A DNA stretch of 16,624 nt from Methylobacterium sp. (GTDB taxonomy: Bacteria; Pseudomonadota; Alphaproteobacteria; Rhizobiales; Beijerinckiaceae): NCBI GenBank assembly GCA_021154065.1, contig JAJKJG010000053.1:1-16624 (forward strand), read 5' to 3'. Shown in pieces: positions 1-7,067 of the stretch. Each line of letters begins with the position of its first letter. The stretch's first letter is position 1. Position numbers and translations under genes: made by a program. Under the pieces are notes generated by a model. It was not told where the DNA came from. It made no database searches and saw only the letters and a program-made list of their open reading frames with translations.

Positions 1-1
1 G

Positions 2-607
2 GCCTCGGCGCTTGCCGCGCGCCATCTCGCCCGCGAGGACGCGAGCCGGATGGTCATGGTCGGCGCCGGCGCGCTCGCCCCATTCCTGATCCGCGCCCAT
101 GTCGGCGAGCGCCCGATCCGTCACGTGGCGCTATGGAACCATCGGCCGGAGAAGGCGGTACGGCTTGCGGCCGAGCTTTCCGCCGAGGGCCTGCCCGTCG
201 AGCCGGCGGCCGATCTCGAGGCAGCGGTGCGCGACGCCGACCTCGTCTCCTGCGCCACGCTCTCGACGGCCCCGCTCGTGAAGGGCGCCTGGCTCAAGCC
301 CGGCGTCCACCTCGACCTCGTCGGCGCCTTCAACCTCACCATGCGCGAGGCCGACGATGAGGCGCTGCGGCGGGCCGAGGTGTACGTCGATACCGCCGCG
401 GCGCGCCGCGAGGGCGGCGATGTGGCGCTCGGATTGAAGGGCGGCACGATCGCCGATCAAGACGTGAAGGGCGACCTCGCCGATCTGTGCCGTGGCAACG
501 TTCCGGGGCGAGGCCGGCCCGATGAGATCACGTTGTACAAGTCCGTCGGGACCGCGCTCGCCGATCTGGCCGCCGCGGTCGAAGTCTGGGCCAGAACGGG
601 CCGGTAG
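2..607 (+). CDS. Ornithine cyclodeaminase / mu-crystallin family protein, C-terminal part (5' end outside window)
   Basis: The open frame runs in from the left edge without a start codon, so the N-terminal substrate-binding part is missing; 201 residues are visible. They begin in the NAD(P)-binding Rossmann region with a glycine-rich turn (VGAGALAPFLIRAH). They continue through the family hallmark segments: a Cys-Ala-Thr strand (SCATLSTAPL), the GVHLDLVGAF strand, and the C-terminal KSVGTALADLAAA helix. Family members are NAD(P)-dependent enzymes that deaminate ornithine to proline, or act as ketimine reductases or alanine dehydrogenases; the substrate cannot be told from this half. An in-frame ATG at 50 is not the real start, because family-like sequence continues upstream of it. 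The stop is 47 bp before the next gene on the same strand. Family assignment is secure; substrate is unknown. Confidence 0.9.
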   Translation, partial: ASALAARHLAREDASRMVMVGAGALAPFLIRAHVGERPIRHVALWNHRPEKAVRLAAELSAEGLPVEPAADLEAAVRDADLVSCATLSTAPLVKGAWLKPGVHLDLVGAFNLTMREADDEALRRAEVYVDTAAARREGGDVALGLKGGTIADQDVKGDLADLCRGNVPGRGRPDEITLYKSVGTALADLAAAVEVWARTGR

Positions 608-654
608 AGCGACAAGCACTTTTCGGGTATCTTGCGGCGGCATCGAGGTTTGCC

Positions 655-945
655 GTGAACGTCCATGCTCTCCCGAGCGGCCTGCGCGCCGCTGTTCAGG
701 TCCTGGAGGCGCGATATCCGATCACGATTATCGGCATCCTGCCGCGCGGCTCGGCTGTGCATGTGCCGGAAGGATCCGCGATCGATCTTCTCGCAAAGAA
801 GCGACCTGGGCTTTCTCTCCTCGCCGTTGCCCAAGCCGAAGCTGATTTCGCGAAGGAGCTGGGGCGGCCGGTCGGGATCGTGCTCACAAGTGAGGTTCGT
901 GGCGAGGAAGCGGCGCGACTCACGGCTGCAGCGCGGCCGCTGTGA
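655..945 (+). CDS. MntA-like minimal nucleotidyltransferase (putative antitoxin) with degenerate active site
   Basis: A 96-residue protein whose fold and neighbour match the MntA antitoxins of MntA-HepT systems. In that family MntA inactivates the HepT toxin by transferring AMP to a tyrosine. The GTG start has a GAGG motif about 7 bases upstream. Family landmarks can be followed: strand ITIIG, an RG turn (R31-G32), the IDLL strand (residues 43-46) and the ELGRPV-IV strand (69-76). Against the usual GS...DxD...D pattern, the motif serine is I28, the first aspartate is A42, only the second is kept (D44), and the third is G74. The protein is therefore probably unable to transfer nucleotides. It may still bind and neutralise its partner, or be a decaying relic. 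Its stop codon directly abuts the hepT start. Confidence 0.78.
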   Translation: MNVHALPSGLRAAVQVLEARYPITIIGILPRGSAVHVPEGSAIDLLAKKRPGLSLLAVAQAEADFAKELGRPVGIVLTSEVRGEEAARLTAAARPL

Positions 946-1290
946 ATGGAGGAGCGATCGGTTCTCCAGCGTCTGCGCGATGCGCGGGGCTTCGCGCGCA
1001 AGGCGCATGAGCTTATCGGCGGCATGCCGCTCTCGATGTTGAAGCGCGTCGAGTATTACGAGCACGCCGCGCGATCCTATTTGATCATCGTCGGAGAGGC
1101 TTTGAACAGGCTTCCGCCCGAAACCAAAGACGCCAATCCGCAGATCCCATGGGATGCAATCCGCGGCATGCGCAACCGGCTTGTCCACGCGTACTGGCGC
1201 GTCGATCTCGACATCGTCAAACGTGCGGTCGCCGAGGACCTGCCCGAGCTGGTATCGAAGCTAGTTCGGTTGATCGAAGACACGAAGTGA
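946..1290 (+). CDS. hepT: HepT-like DUF86 ribonuclease toxin
   Basis: A 114-residue all-helical protein of the HepT/DUF86 family (HEPN superfamily), the usual toxin partner of MntA nucleotidyltransferases; characterised members are RNases. The diagnostic RX4HXY motif is intact: R76, H81 and Y83 in RNRLVHAYW. It is followed by the typical VDLDIVKRAVAEDLPEL helix. Y83 is the position equivalent to the AMPylated tyrosine of characterised HepT proteins. The ATG at 946 starts right after the TGA of the nucleotidyltransferase gene, and its own TGA (1288-1290) is followed at once by the trpF ATG. The three genes are therefore very likely co-transcribed and translationally coupled. G+C is lower here (55% over 1081-1140) than in the trp genes, suggesting acquired DNA. 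Length is normal and nothing looks broken. Confidence 0.9.
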   Translation: MEERSVLQRLRDARGFARKAHELIGGMPLSMLKRVEYYEHAARSYLIIVGEALNRLPPETKDANPQIPWDAIRGMRNRLVHAYWRVDLDIVKRAVAEDLPELVSKLVRLIEDTK

Positions 1291-1971
1291 ATGACCCCGC
1301 TCGTCAAAATCTGTGGCCTCAACAGCGTCGAAGCGCTCGACGCGGCGCTCGGCGCGGGCGCCGACCTCGTCGGCTTCGTACGCTACCCGCGCAGCCCCCG
1401 GCACCTCGGGCTCGACGAGGCCGGTAGCCTCTCGGCGCGCGCCAAAGGCAGGGCATTGCGCGTCGCGCTCACCGTCGATGCGTCGGATGAGGAGCTGTCG
1501 AACATTGTCGCCGCGATCGATCCGGACGTCCTCCAACTCCACGGCGACGAGACGCCGGCGCGCGTCGCCGCGATCCGGGCCCGCTTCGGCCGCCCGGTGA
1601 TGAAGGCGGTCGGCATCGCCGAGGAGAGCGACCTCGCCGCCCTCGGTCGCTACGCCGAGGTCGCCGACCGGCTGCTCCTCGACGCGAAGCCGCCGAAGAG
1701 CGCCGAGGCGCTCCCCGGCGGCAACGGCGTCGCCTTCGACTGGCGGCTCGTCGCCGGGCTTGACCCGGCGCTCGCCGTCATGTTGTCAGGCGGACTCGCA
1801 CCGGACAACGTCGCCGCCGCGATCGCGCTCAGCTGGGTGCGGGCGCTCGACGTCTCCTCCGGCGTCGAACGACGGCCGGGCGAGAAGGACCCGGAGAAGA
1901 TCGAGCGCTTCGTCCGCGCCGCTCGCGCGGCCTGGGCCGGCCTCGACAAACCCAAGGACAAGGTCGCGTGA
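1291..1971 (+). CDS. trpF: Phosphoribosylanthranilate isomerase
   Basis: TrpF isomerises N-(5-phosphoribosyl)anthranilate to the carboxyphenylamino-deoxyribulose phosphate in tryptophan synthesis. The 226-residue protein is a single (beta/alpha)8 barrel. Visible landmarks are the N-terminal VKICG strand with the catalytic cysteine C8, the RYPRSPRHL phosphate-site loop, VLQLHGDE, and LLLDAKPP with the catalytic aspartate D131. The C-terminal SGGL and DVSSGVE segments bind phosphate. Length is normal. The ATG follows the hepT stop with no gap and no separate ribosome-binding site is evident, so translation probably depends on coupling to hepT. The 3' end overlaps trpB by four bases (GTGA), the usual coupled arrangement. 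Confidence 0.97.
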   Translation: MTPLVKICGLNSVEALDAALGAGADLVGFVRYPRSPRHLGLDEAGSLSARAKGRALRVALTVDASDEELSNIVAAIDPDVLQLHGDETPARVAAIRARFGRPVMKAVGIAEESDLAALGRYAEVADRLLLDAKPPKSAEALPGGNGVAFDWRLVAGLDPALAVMLSGGLAPDNVAAAIALSWVRALDVSSGVERRPGEKDPEKIERFVRAARAAWAGLDKPKDKVA

Positions 1972-3185
1972 CCGCTCAGCCGCAGCCCAACACCTTCCGC
2001 GCCGGCCCGGACGAACGCGGGCATTTCGGCATCTTCGGCGGCCGTTTCGTCGCCGAGACGCTGATGCCGCTGATCCTCGAGCTCGAGAAGGCCTACGGCG
2101 AGGCGAAGAACGACCCCGCCTTCCAGGCCGAGATGGCCTCCTACCTGACCCATTACGTCGGCCGACCGAGCCCGCTCTACTTCGCCGAGCGCCTGACCGA
2201 GCATCTCGGCGGCGCGAAGATCTACTTCAAGCGCGACGAGCTGAACCACACCGGAGCCCACAAGGTGAACAACGTGCTCGGCCAGATCCTCGTCGCCCGG
2301 CGCATGGGCAAGCGGCGGATCATCGCCGAGACCGGTGCGGGCCAGCACGGCGTCGCGACCGCGACGCTCTGCGCCCGCTTCGGGCTCGACTGCGTCGTCT
2401 ACATGGGCGCAGTCGATGTCGAGCGGCAGAAGCCGAACGTCTTCCGCATGAAGATGCTCGGCGCCGAGGTCATCCCGGTGCAGTCCGGCACGAAGACCCT
2501 CAAGGACGCGATGAACGAGGCCCTGCGCGACTGGGTCACGAACGTCGCCGACACGTTCTACTGCATCGGCACGGTCGCCGGCCCGCATCCCTACCCGGCG
2601 ATGGTGCGCGACTTCCAATCGATCATCGGCCGCGAGACCCGCGAGCAGATGATGCAGGCCGAAGGCCGCCTGCCCGATTCGCTCGTCGCGGCGATCGGCG
2701 GCGGCTCGAACGCGATCGGGCTGTTCCACGAGTTCCTCGATGAACGCCAGATCGAGATCTACGGCGTCGAAGCGGCCGGCCACGGGCTCACGCACCTGCA
2801 CGCCGCCTCGATCGCCGGCGGACGGCCAGGCGTGCTGCACGGCAACCGCACCTACCTCCTCATGAACGACGACGGCCAGATCCAGGATGCCCACTCGATC
2901 TCGGCCGGCCTCGACTATCCGGGCATCGGGCCCGAGCATTCCTGGCTGCACGAGGTCGGGCGCGTCACCTACCTCTCGGCGACCGACGACGAGGCGCTCG
3001 ACGCCTTCAAGCTCAGCTGCCGCCTCGAAGGCATCATCCCGGCGCTGGAGCCGGCGCACGCCCTCGCCAAGGTGATCGAGCTCGCGCCGAAGAAGCCGCG
3101 CGACCACCTCATGGTGATGAATCTCTGCGGGCGGGGGGACAAGGACATCTTCACCGTGGCGGAGCATCTGGGAGTGAAGATGTGA
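1968..3185 (+). CDS. trpB: Tryptophan synthase beta chain
   Basis: TrpB condenses indole with L-serine to make tryptophan, using pyridoxal phosphate, in an alpha2-beta2 complex with TrpA. The 405-residue protein has the conserved N-terminal [15 protein letters not shown]. The PLP lysine is K99 in HTGAHKVNN, and the catalytic glutamate is E121 in [11 protein letters not shown]. The cofactor-phosphate loop GGGSNAIG and the C-terminal LEPAHALA and LCGRGDKD segments are also present. The start is a GTG that overlaps the trpF stop by four bases. This is the TrpB1 type that works with TrpA. Unusually, the gene for its partner does not follow directly: a minus-strand higBA module of about 0.6 kb comes first. 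Confidence 0.98.
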   Translation: MTAQPQPNTFRAGPDERGHFGIFGGRFVAETLMPLILELEKAYGEAKNDPAFQAEMASYLTHYVGRPSPLYFAERLTEHLGGAKIYFKRDELNHTGAHKVNNVLGQILVARRMGKRRIIAETGAGQHGVATATLCARFGLDCVVYMGAVDVERQKPNVFRMKMLGAEVIPVQSGTKTLKDAMNEALRDWVTNVADTFYCIGTVAGPHPYPAMVRDFQSIIGRETREQMMQAEGRLPDSLVAAIGGGSNAIGLFHEFLDERQIEIYGVEAAGHGLTHLHAASIAGGRPGVLHGNRTYLLMNDDGQIQDAHSISAGLDYPGIGPEHSWLHEVGRVTYLSATDDEALDAFKLSCRLEGIIPALEPAHALAKVIELAPKKPRDHLMVMNLCGRGDKDIFTVAEHLGVKM

Positions 3186-3237
3186 TTACGGATGACACCC
3201 AGAGGGCTTGCGCCTTCCGCGCGAGACGCGAAACCTC

Positions 3238-3564
3238 TCAAGCCGCTTGCTCCACCTCCGCCGCGATCTTCGCTCCCAAGGCGCGCTCGGCCGTTTCCAG
3301 ATCGTATTGGCTTTGAAGAGCCAGCCAGAAGGGTGCCCCGGTCCCGAAGTACCGGCCCAGGCGCAGCGCGGTTTCGGCTGAAATGCCGCGCTTGCCCTGA
3401 ATGATCTCGGTGATGCGGTTCGCGGGGACGCGCAATTTCAACGCCAAGGCATGAGCGGTCAGGTCGCGCGCCTTCAGCTCGTCGGCCAAGGTGCGGCCGG
3501 GGTGCACCGGGCCGAAACGAAAGCCGCCAGGAGGCGCTTCGGACACATCGTCCGCCGGGGACAT
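3238..3564 (-). CDS. higA: HigA-type antitoxin, XRE-family HTH
   Basis: A 108-residue DNA-binding antitoxin of the HigA/VapI group. It has the typical HPGRTLADEL entry (residues 21-30), then a helix-turn-helix (about 34-60, including LALKLRVPANRITEIIQGKRGIS). The group's C-terminal TALRLGRYFGTGAPFWLALQSQYDL signature follows. Such proteins bind and block the HigB mRNA interferase and repress their own promoter. The ATG at 3564 is preferred over a TTG 15 bases upstream, because a strong AAGGAGG sits 5-6 bases before the ATG and the TTG lies in that site. The gene lies just downstream of the higB remnant, whose restored-frame stop is 11 bases before this ATG. It is convergent with trpB, 52 bp away. 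It appears intact although its toxin gene is broken. Confidence 0.93.
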   Translation of the reverse strand: MSPADDVSEAPPGGFRFGPVHPGRTLADELKARDLTAHALALKLRVPANRITEIIQGKRGISAETALRLGRYFGTGAPFWLALQSQYDLETAERALGAKIAAEVEQAA

Positions 3565-3581
3565 TGAAACCTCCTTCAATG
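3562..3581 (-). promoter_or_regulatory. Perfect 7-bp inverted repeat enclosing the higA ribosome-binding site
   Basis: On the minus strand the arms CATTGAA and TTCAATG are exact reverse complements separated by GGAGGT. The loop is the core of the higA Shine-Dalgarno sequence. The right arm contains the higA ATG, and the left arm contains the higB stop codon. As RNA this could form a small hairpin with the ribosome-binding site in the loop and the start codon in the stem. As DNA it is a 20-bp palindrome that could be bound by a dimer. The repeat is seen directly; either function is inference. Confidence 0.6.
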
Positions 3582-3841
3582 GTAGTCCAGGATTTCGACC
3601 TCAAAGGCGTCACCATCTTTGAACCGGAAGACAATGCGCCAAGGTCCGTTCACATTGATCGCCCATCTCCCTTGAGCTTGTGAAGTCCGACGCTCCGCAA
3701 TCGAGATATGACGTCGAGCGACCTCGCCCCGTTGAGTTCTTGAAGCCGCTGACGGGCCAGTTCCACGTCGAGCCCCGGAAATTTCGACTTGCCTGTCTCC
3801 GCGAATTGCCGAGTCGCTTTCCCCTTGAGGCTGCGGATCAT
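3576..3841 (-). pseudogene. higB: higB toxin gene (RelE-fold mRNA interferase), frameshifted
   Basis: Reading leftward from the ATG at 3841 gives a HigB N-terminal part: [13 protein letters not shown], then helices, then LHKLKGD. After codon 59 the frame runs off to a stop at codon 64. In the adjacent frame, from about 3665, the missing C-terminal half appears: [15 protein letters not shown], then KDGDAFEVEILDYH and a stop at 3578-3576. Joining the two gives a normal HigB except for a missing loop between KGD and W, where family members commonly have about four residues such as RKGQ. The 266-base span plus 13 bases equals 93 codons, so a 13-base deletion is the simplest reading. HigB proteins cleave ribosome-bound mRNA; the part lost carries the C-terminal beta strands of the fold. 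A sequencing error remains possible. G+C over 3581-3680 is 53%, well below the trp genes. Confidence 0.85.
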
Positions 3842-3847
3842 ACGCGG

Positions 3848-3876
3848 AGCATAAGACGCGCGGCGGGTAGCGGCAA
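3848..3876 (-). promoter_or_regulatory. Predicted sigma-70-type promoter for higBA, giving a leaderless mRNA
   Basis: On the minus strand, TTGCCG (3876-3871) and TATGCT (3853-3848) are separated by exactly 17 bases. Only six bases separate the -10 box from the higB ATG at 3841. Transcription would therefore start at or next to the start codon. No Shine-Dalgarno sequence is present before higB, which agrees with a leaderless message. Each box matches the consensus at 4 of 6 positions, so this is moderate evidence. Confidence 0.45.
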
Positions 3877-3925
3877 GGCGATCGGTGCCTTCCGGTTCGG
3901 ATTCGCGCATGCTAGCAACCGCCCC

Positions 3926-4765
3926 ATGACCGCCCGCATCGAAGCCCGCTTTGCCCGCTGCCGCGCCGAGAATCGTGCTGCGCTCGCGACCTATGTCGTG
4001 GCCGGCGACCCCGACCCGGAGACGGCGCTTTCGATCTTGAAGGCGTTGCCCAAGGCCGGCGCCGACATCGTCGAGCTCGGGTTGCCCTTCACCGATCCGA
4101 TGGCCGACGGGCCGGCAATCCAGGCTGCGGGCTTAAGGGCGCTCGAGGCCGGGCAAACGACGGTGAAGACGATCGAGCTCGTCCGCCGCTTCCGCGAGGA
4201 GGACGCCGACACGCCCGTGATCCTCATGGGCTACTTCAACCCGATCTACGTCTACGGCGTCGAGCGCTTCCTCGCCGACGCGAAGAGCGCCGGCGTCGAC
4301 GGGCTCATCATCGTCGACCTGCCCCCCGAGGAGGACGACGAGCTGTGCCTGCCGACGCTCGCGGCCGGCCTCGCCTTCATCCGCCTCGCGACGCCGACGA
4401 CCGACGACCGGCGCCTGCCGGCGGTGCTCGCGAACACGGCGGGCTTCGTCTACTACGTCTCGATCACCGGCATCACCGGCGCCGCAACCCCGGACTTCGC
4501 CCGGGTCTCCGATGCCGTCGCGCGGATCAAGCGTCACACGGCGCTCCCCGTCGTCGTCGGCTTCGGGGTCAAGACCGGCGCCCACGCCGCCGCGACCGCG
4601 CAGGGCGCCGACGGGGTGGCGGTCGGAACCGCGCTCGTCAACGCCGTCCAGGCCTCGCTCGATACAGAAGGCCGCGCGACCTCGAAAACGGTCGAATCAG
4701 TGGTTAAGTTGGTACAAGAGCTGGCGGTCGGCGTGCGCTCGGTCTCGAAGGCCAAGGCGGCCTAG
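3926..4765 (+). CDS. trpA: Tryptophan synthase alpha chain
   Basis: TrpA cleaves indole-3-glycerol phosphate to indole and glyceraldehyde 3-phosphate and passes indole to TrpB. The 279-residue barrel has catalytic E50 and D61 in [18 protein letters not shown]. It also has the MGYFNPI strand, the [11 protein letters not shown] loop, [10 protein letters not shown] and the phosphate-binding VGFGVKT and [10 protein letters not shown] segments. The ATG at 3926 is chosen because family similarity begins there (MTARIEARF). The same frame is open upstream to 3680, but that stretch reads across higB in antisense and shows no TrpA similarity. No clear ribosome-binding site precedes the ATG. Its promoter must lie in the 84 bp shared with divergent higBA, or transcription must read through higBA from trpB; I could not identify a convincing promoter. 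Confidence 0.97.
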   Translation: MTARIEARFARCRAENRAALATYVVAGDPDPETALSILKALPKAGADIVELGLPFTDPMADGPAIQAAGLRALEAGQTTVKTIELVRRFREEDADTPVILMGYFNPIYVYGVERFLADAKSAGVDGLIIVDLPPEEDDELCLPTLAAGLAFIRLATPTTDDRRLPAVLANTAGFVYYVSITGITGAATPDFARVSDAVARIKRHTALPVVVGFGVKTGAHAAATAQGADGVAVGTALVNAVQASLDTEGRATSKTVESVVKLVQELAVGVRSVSKAKAA

Positions 4766-4787
4766 CCGACGACGTCATGCCGCCTTG
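4753..4787 (+). other. Inverted repeat at the trpA stop codon
   Basis: Arms CAAGGCGG (4753-4760) and CCGCCTTG (4780-4787) are perfectly complementary with a 19-base loop, and the trpA stop codon lies in the loop. No T-run follows, so it is not a standard intrinsic terminator. It could slow RNA decay or partly end transcription before accD, or be chance in G+C-rich DNA. Confidence 0.3.
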
Positions 4788-4840
4788 AGCCGACCGGGCT
4801 GACGCTTTCGGCCGAGGACGACGGCCAACAGGAACGATCG

Positions 4841-5719
4841 ATGAACTGGATCTCCGAGGTCGTCCGTCCCAAGATCAAGACGCTCTTCAAGCGCGAGAGC
4901 CCGGACAATCTGTGGATCAAATGCCCGGATACCGGGCAGATGGTGTTCCACAAGGATGTCGAGGCGAATGGCTGGGTGATCCCCGGCTCGAACCACCACA
5001 TGCGCCTCGACGCCGTCCAGCGGCTCAAGATGATCTTCGATTCCGGCACCTGGCTCGATGTGCCGCTTCCGGAGGTTGCGGCCGACCCGCTCAAGTTCCG
5101 CGACGAGAAGCGCTACACCGACCGCCTCAAGGACGCGAAGACGAAGACCGGCCTTCAGGACGCGTTCAAGATCGGCTTCGGCCGCGTCGACGAGCTGCCG
5201 ATGACCCTTGCGGTGCAGGATTTCGGCTTCATGGGCGGCTCGCTCGGCATGGCGGCCGGCGAGGCCTTCATCAAGGGCGCCGACATCGCGCTCGACAAGA
5301 GGACGCCTTATGTGCTGTTCGCCGCCTCGGGCGGGGCGCGCATGCAGGAGGGCATCCTCTCGCTCATGCAGATGCCGCGCACCACCGTCGCGGTGCGCCG
5401 CCTCAAGCATGCGCGGCTGCCCTATATCGTCGTGCTGACGAACCCGACCACCGGCGGCGTCACCGCGTCCTACGCCATGCTCGGCGACATCCAGCTCGCC
5501 GAGCCCGGCGCGCTCATCGGCTTTGCCGGGCCGCGGGTGATCGAGCAGACCATCCGCGAGAAGCTGCCCGACGGCTTCCAGCGCGCCGAGTACCTCAAGG
5601 AGCACGGGATGGTCGACATGGTCGTCCACCGTCACGACCTGAAGGGCACGATTGCGCGCCTGTGCCGGCTTCTCACCAAGACGCCGGTCGCCGTGCCGAT
5701 GGCGCTCGCCGCCGAATGA
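4841..5719 (+). CDS. accD: Acetyl-CoA carboxylase, carboxyltransferase beta subunit (zinc ribbon degenerate)
   Basis: AccD pairs with AccA to form the carboxyltransferase that moves the carboxyl group from biotin to acetyl-CoA, giving malonyl-CoA for fatty acid synthesis. The 292-residue protein has the crotonase-fold core, with [16 protein letters not shown], the [11 protein letters not shown] oxyanion region and [17 protein letters not shown]. The N-terminal region that carries a four-cysteine zinc ribbon in E. coli AccD keeps only the first cysteine ([12 protein letters not shown]). The later pair is replaced by [10 protein letters not shown]. To my knowledge this loss is a known feature of rhizobial-type AccD, so it is probably a working enzyme. 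The ATG has an AGGA about 8 bases upstream and [12 protein letters not shown] is a typical start. It lies 75 bp after trpA and 21 bp before folC. Confidence 0.97.
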   Translation: MNWISEVVRPKIKTLFKRESPDNLWIKCPDTGQMVFHKDVEANGWVIPGSNHHMRLDAVQRLKMIFDSGTWLDVPLPEVAADPLKFRDEKRYTDRLKDAKTKTGLQDAFKIGFGRVDELPMTLAVQDFGFMGGSLGMAAGEAFIKGADIALDKRTPYVLFAASGGARMQEGILSLMQMPRTTVAVRRLKHARLPYIVVLTNPTTGGVTASYAMLGDIQLAEPGALIGFAGPRVIEQTIREKLPDGFQRAEYLKEHGMVDMVVHRHDLKGTIARLCRLLTKTPVAVPMALAAE

Positions 5720-5740
5720 CGCCGGCGCCTTGAGCGCGCG

Positions 5741-7066
5741 ATGGACTCGTCCGACGCGCTGATCGCGCGCTTCCTCGCCCTTCATCCGAGGGTCATCGAT
5801 CTCTCGCTCGCACGCATCGAGCGCCTGCTCGCCGATCTCGGCCATCCCGAGCGGCGGCTGCCGCCGTTGATCCATGTCGCCGGCACGAACGGCAAGGGCT
5901 CGACGATCGCCTTCATGCGCGCGATCCTGGAGAGCGCCGGGCACGCGGTCCACGTCTACACGTCGCCGCATCTCGTGCGCTTCCATGAGCGCATCCGCGT
6001 CGGCCGGATCGGCGGCGGGCGGTTCGTCGACGAGCACCGGCTCGTGCAGGCGCTGCGCCGCTGCCAGGCGGTGAACGGCGGGCGGCCGATCACCATGTTC
6101 GAGATCACGACCGCGGCGGCGTTGCTTATCTTCGCCGAGGAGCCCGCCGACGTGCTGCTGCTCGAGGTCGGGCTCGGCGGCCGGCTCGATGCCACGAACG
6201 TCGTCGATGCACCCGCCGCCGCGGTCGTCACCGCGATCGGGCGCGACCATGCCGATTACCTCGGCGATAACGTCGCTGCGATCGCGGCCGAGAAGGCCGG
6301 CATCTTCAAGCCGGGCTGCCCCGCCGTGATCGCGCCGCAGGAGCATGCCGACGCCGACGCGGTGCTGCGCGAGCGTGCGGCGGCGGTCGGCGCCCGGCCG
6401 ATCCTCGTCGGCGGCCAGGATTTCGGCGCCCATGAGGAGCGCGGGCGGCTTGTCTATCAGGACGAGGACGGGCTGCTCGACCTCTCCCGCCCGCGGCTCG
6501 TCGGCCGGCATCAGATTGCGAACGCCGGGACCGCGATTGCGGCGCTTCGGGCCGCCGGCTTCGGCGACATCGAAACCGCAGCCCATGACGCCGGCATGTC
6601 GCGCGTCGAGTGGCCGGGGCGGCTGCAGCGGCTGACGAAGGGGCGGCTCGCGGGCCTGGCGCCGCAAGGCTCGGAACTGTGGCTCGACGGCGGCCACAAT
6701 CCCGACGGCGGCCGGGCGCTTTCCGCCGCCATGGCCGATCTGGAGGAGCGCAGTGCCGCGCCGCTCGTGCTTGTCGTAGGCATGCTCGGAACCAAGGACG
6801 CGGCCGGATTCCTGCGCAATTTTTCAGGGCTCGCGCGCGAGCTGATCGCGGTGCCGGTCACCGGCCAGATCGCCGCCCGGCCGCCCGAGGCGATCGCGGA
6901 ACTCGCCAAGGCGGCCGGGCTCATGAGCTCCGTCCGGCCTGGCGTCGAGGCAGCGCTCGCAGCGCTCAACGACACCATCTGGGAACGGGCGCCGCGGATC
7001 CTGATCTGCGGCTCGCTCTACCTCGCCGGCGAGGTGCTGGCCGCGAACGGCACCCCGCCGGTCTGA
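5741..7066 (+). CDS. folC: Bifunctional folylpolyglutamate synthase / dihydrofolate synthase
   Basis: FolC adds L-glutamate to dihydropteroate and then further glutamates to folates, using ATP, in the cytoplasm. The 441-residue protein is a Mur-ligase family member. The ATP loop HVAGTNGKGS is at residues 45-54, followed by the YTSPHLVRFHERI segment. Next come LLLEVGLGGRLDATN with the metal-binding glutamate, AIGRDHADYLGD, and the AAEKAGIFKPG segment that carries the modified lysine. The C-terminal domain starts around WPGRLQ and LWLDGGHNPDGG. Length is normal. It follows accD on the same strand with 21 bp between and probably shares its transcript. Its stop is one base from the stop of the convergent thioesterase gene, and no terminator hairpin is evident between them. 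Confidence 0.97.
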   Translation: MDSSDALIARFLALHPRVIDLSLARIERLLADLGHPERRLPPLIHVAGTNGKGSTIAFMRAILESAGHAVHVYTSPHLVRFHERIRVGRIGGGRFVDEHRLVQALRRCQAVNGGRPITMFEITTAAALLIFAEEPADVLLLEVGLGGRLDATNVVDAPAAAVVTAIGRDHADYLGDNVAAIAAEKAGIFKPGCPAVIAPQEHADADAVLRERAAAVGARPILVGGQDFGAHEERGRLVYQDEDGLLDLSRPRLVGRHQIANAGTAIAALRAAGFGDIETAAHDAGMSRVEWPGRLQRLTKGRLAGLAPQGSELWLDGGHNPDGGRALSAAMADLEERSAAPLVLVVGMLGTKDAAGFLRNFSGLARELIAVPVTGQIAARPPEAIAELAKAAGLMSSVRPGVEAALAALNDTIWERAPRILICGSLYLAGEVLAANGTPPV

Positions 7067-7067
7067 A

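Noticed and set aside
605..633. Promoter for the mntA-hepT-trpF unit
   Set aside because: TATCTT at 628-633 resembles a -10 box, but no acceptable -35 element lies 16-18 bases upstream. Readthrough from the ornithine cyclodeaminase gene is just as likely.
1650..3167. Minus-strand open frame of 505 codons opposite trpF and trpB
   Set aside because: Antisense to conserved enzymes, no motif, no ribosome-binding site noticed.
3186..3237. Terminator between trpB and higA
   Set aside because: Only short imperfect pairings (such as CGCG around CGAGA) are present and there is no T-run on either strand.
3192..3404. Small plus-strand gene after trpB
   Set aside because: It overlaps higA in antisense and its product is a low-complexity Pro/Arg/Ala sequence without features.
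3650..3680. Programmed ribosomal frameshift in higB
   Set aside because: A -1 shift would join the two halves, but there is no slippery heptamer at the junction and a conserved loop is missing, so an indel mutation fits better.
3680..3925. An N-terminal extension of TrpA of 82 residues
   Set aside because: The stretch is antisense to higB and its promoter and shows no TrpA similarity. Family sequence starts at the ATG at 3926.
4775..6697. Minus-strand open frame of 640 codons opposite accD and folC
   Set aside because: Antisense to two clear housekeeping genes; His/Asp/Arg/Gly-rich shadow translation.
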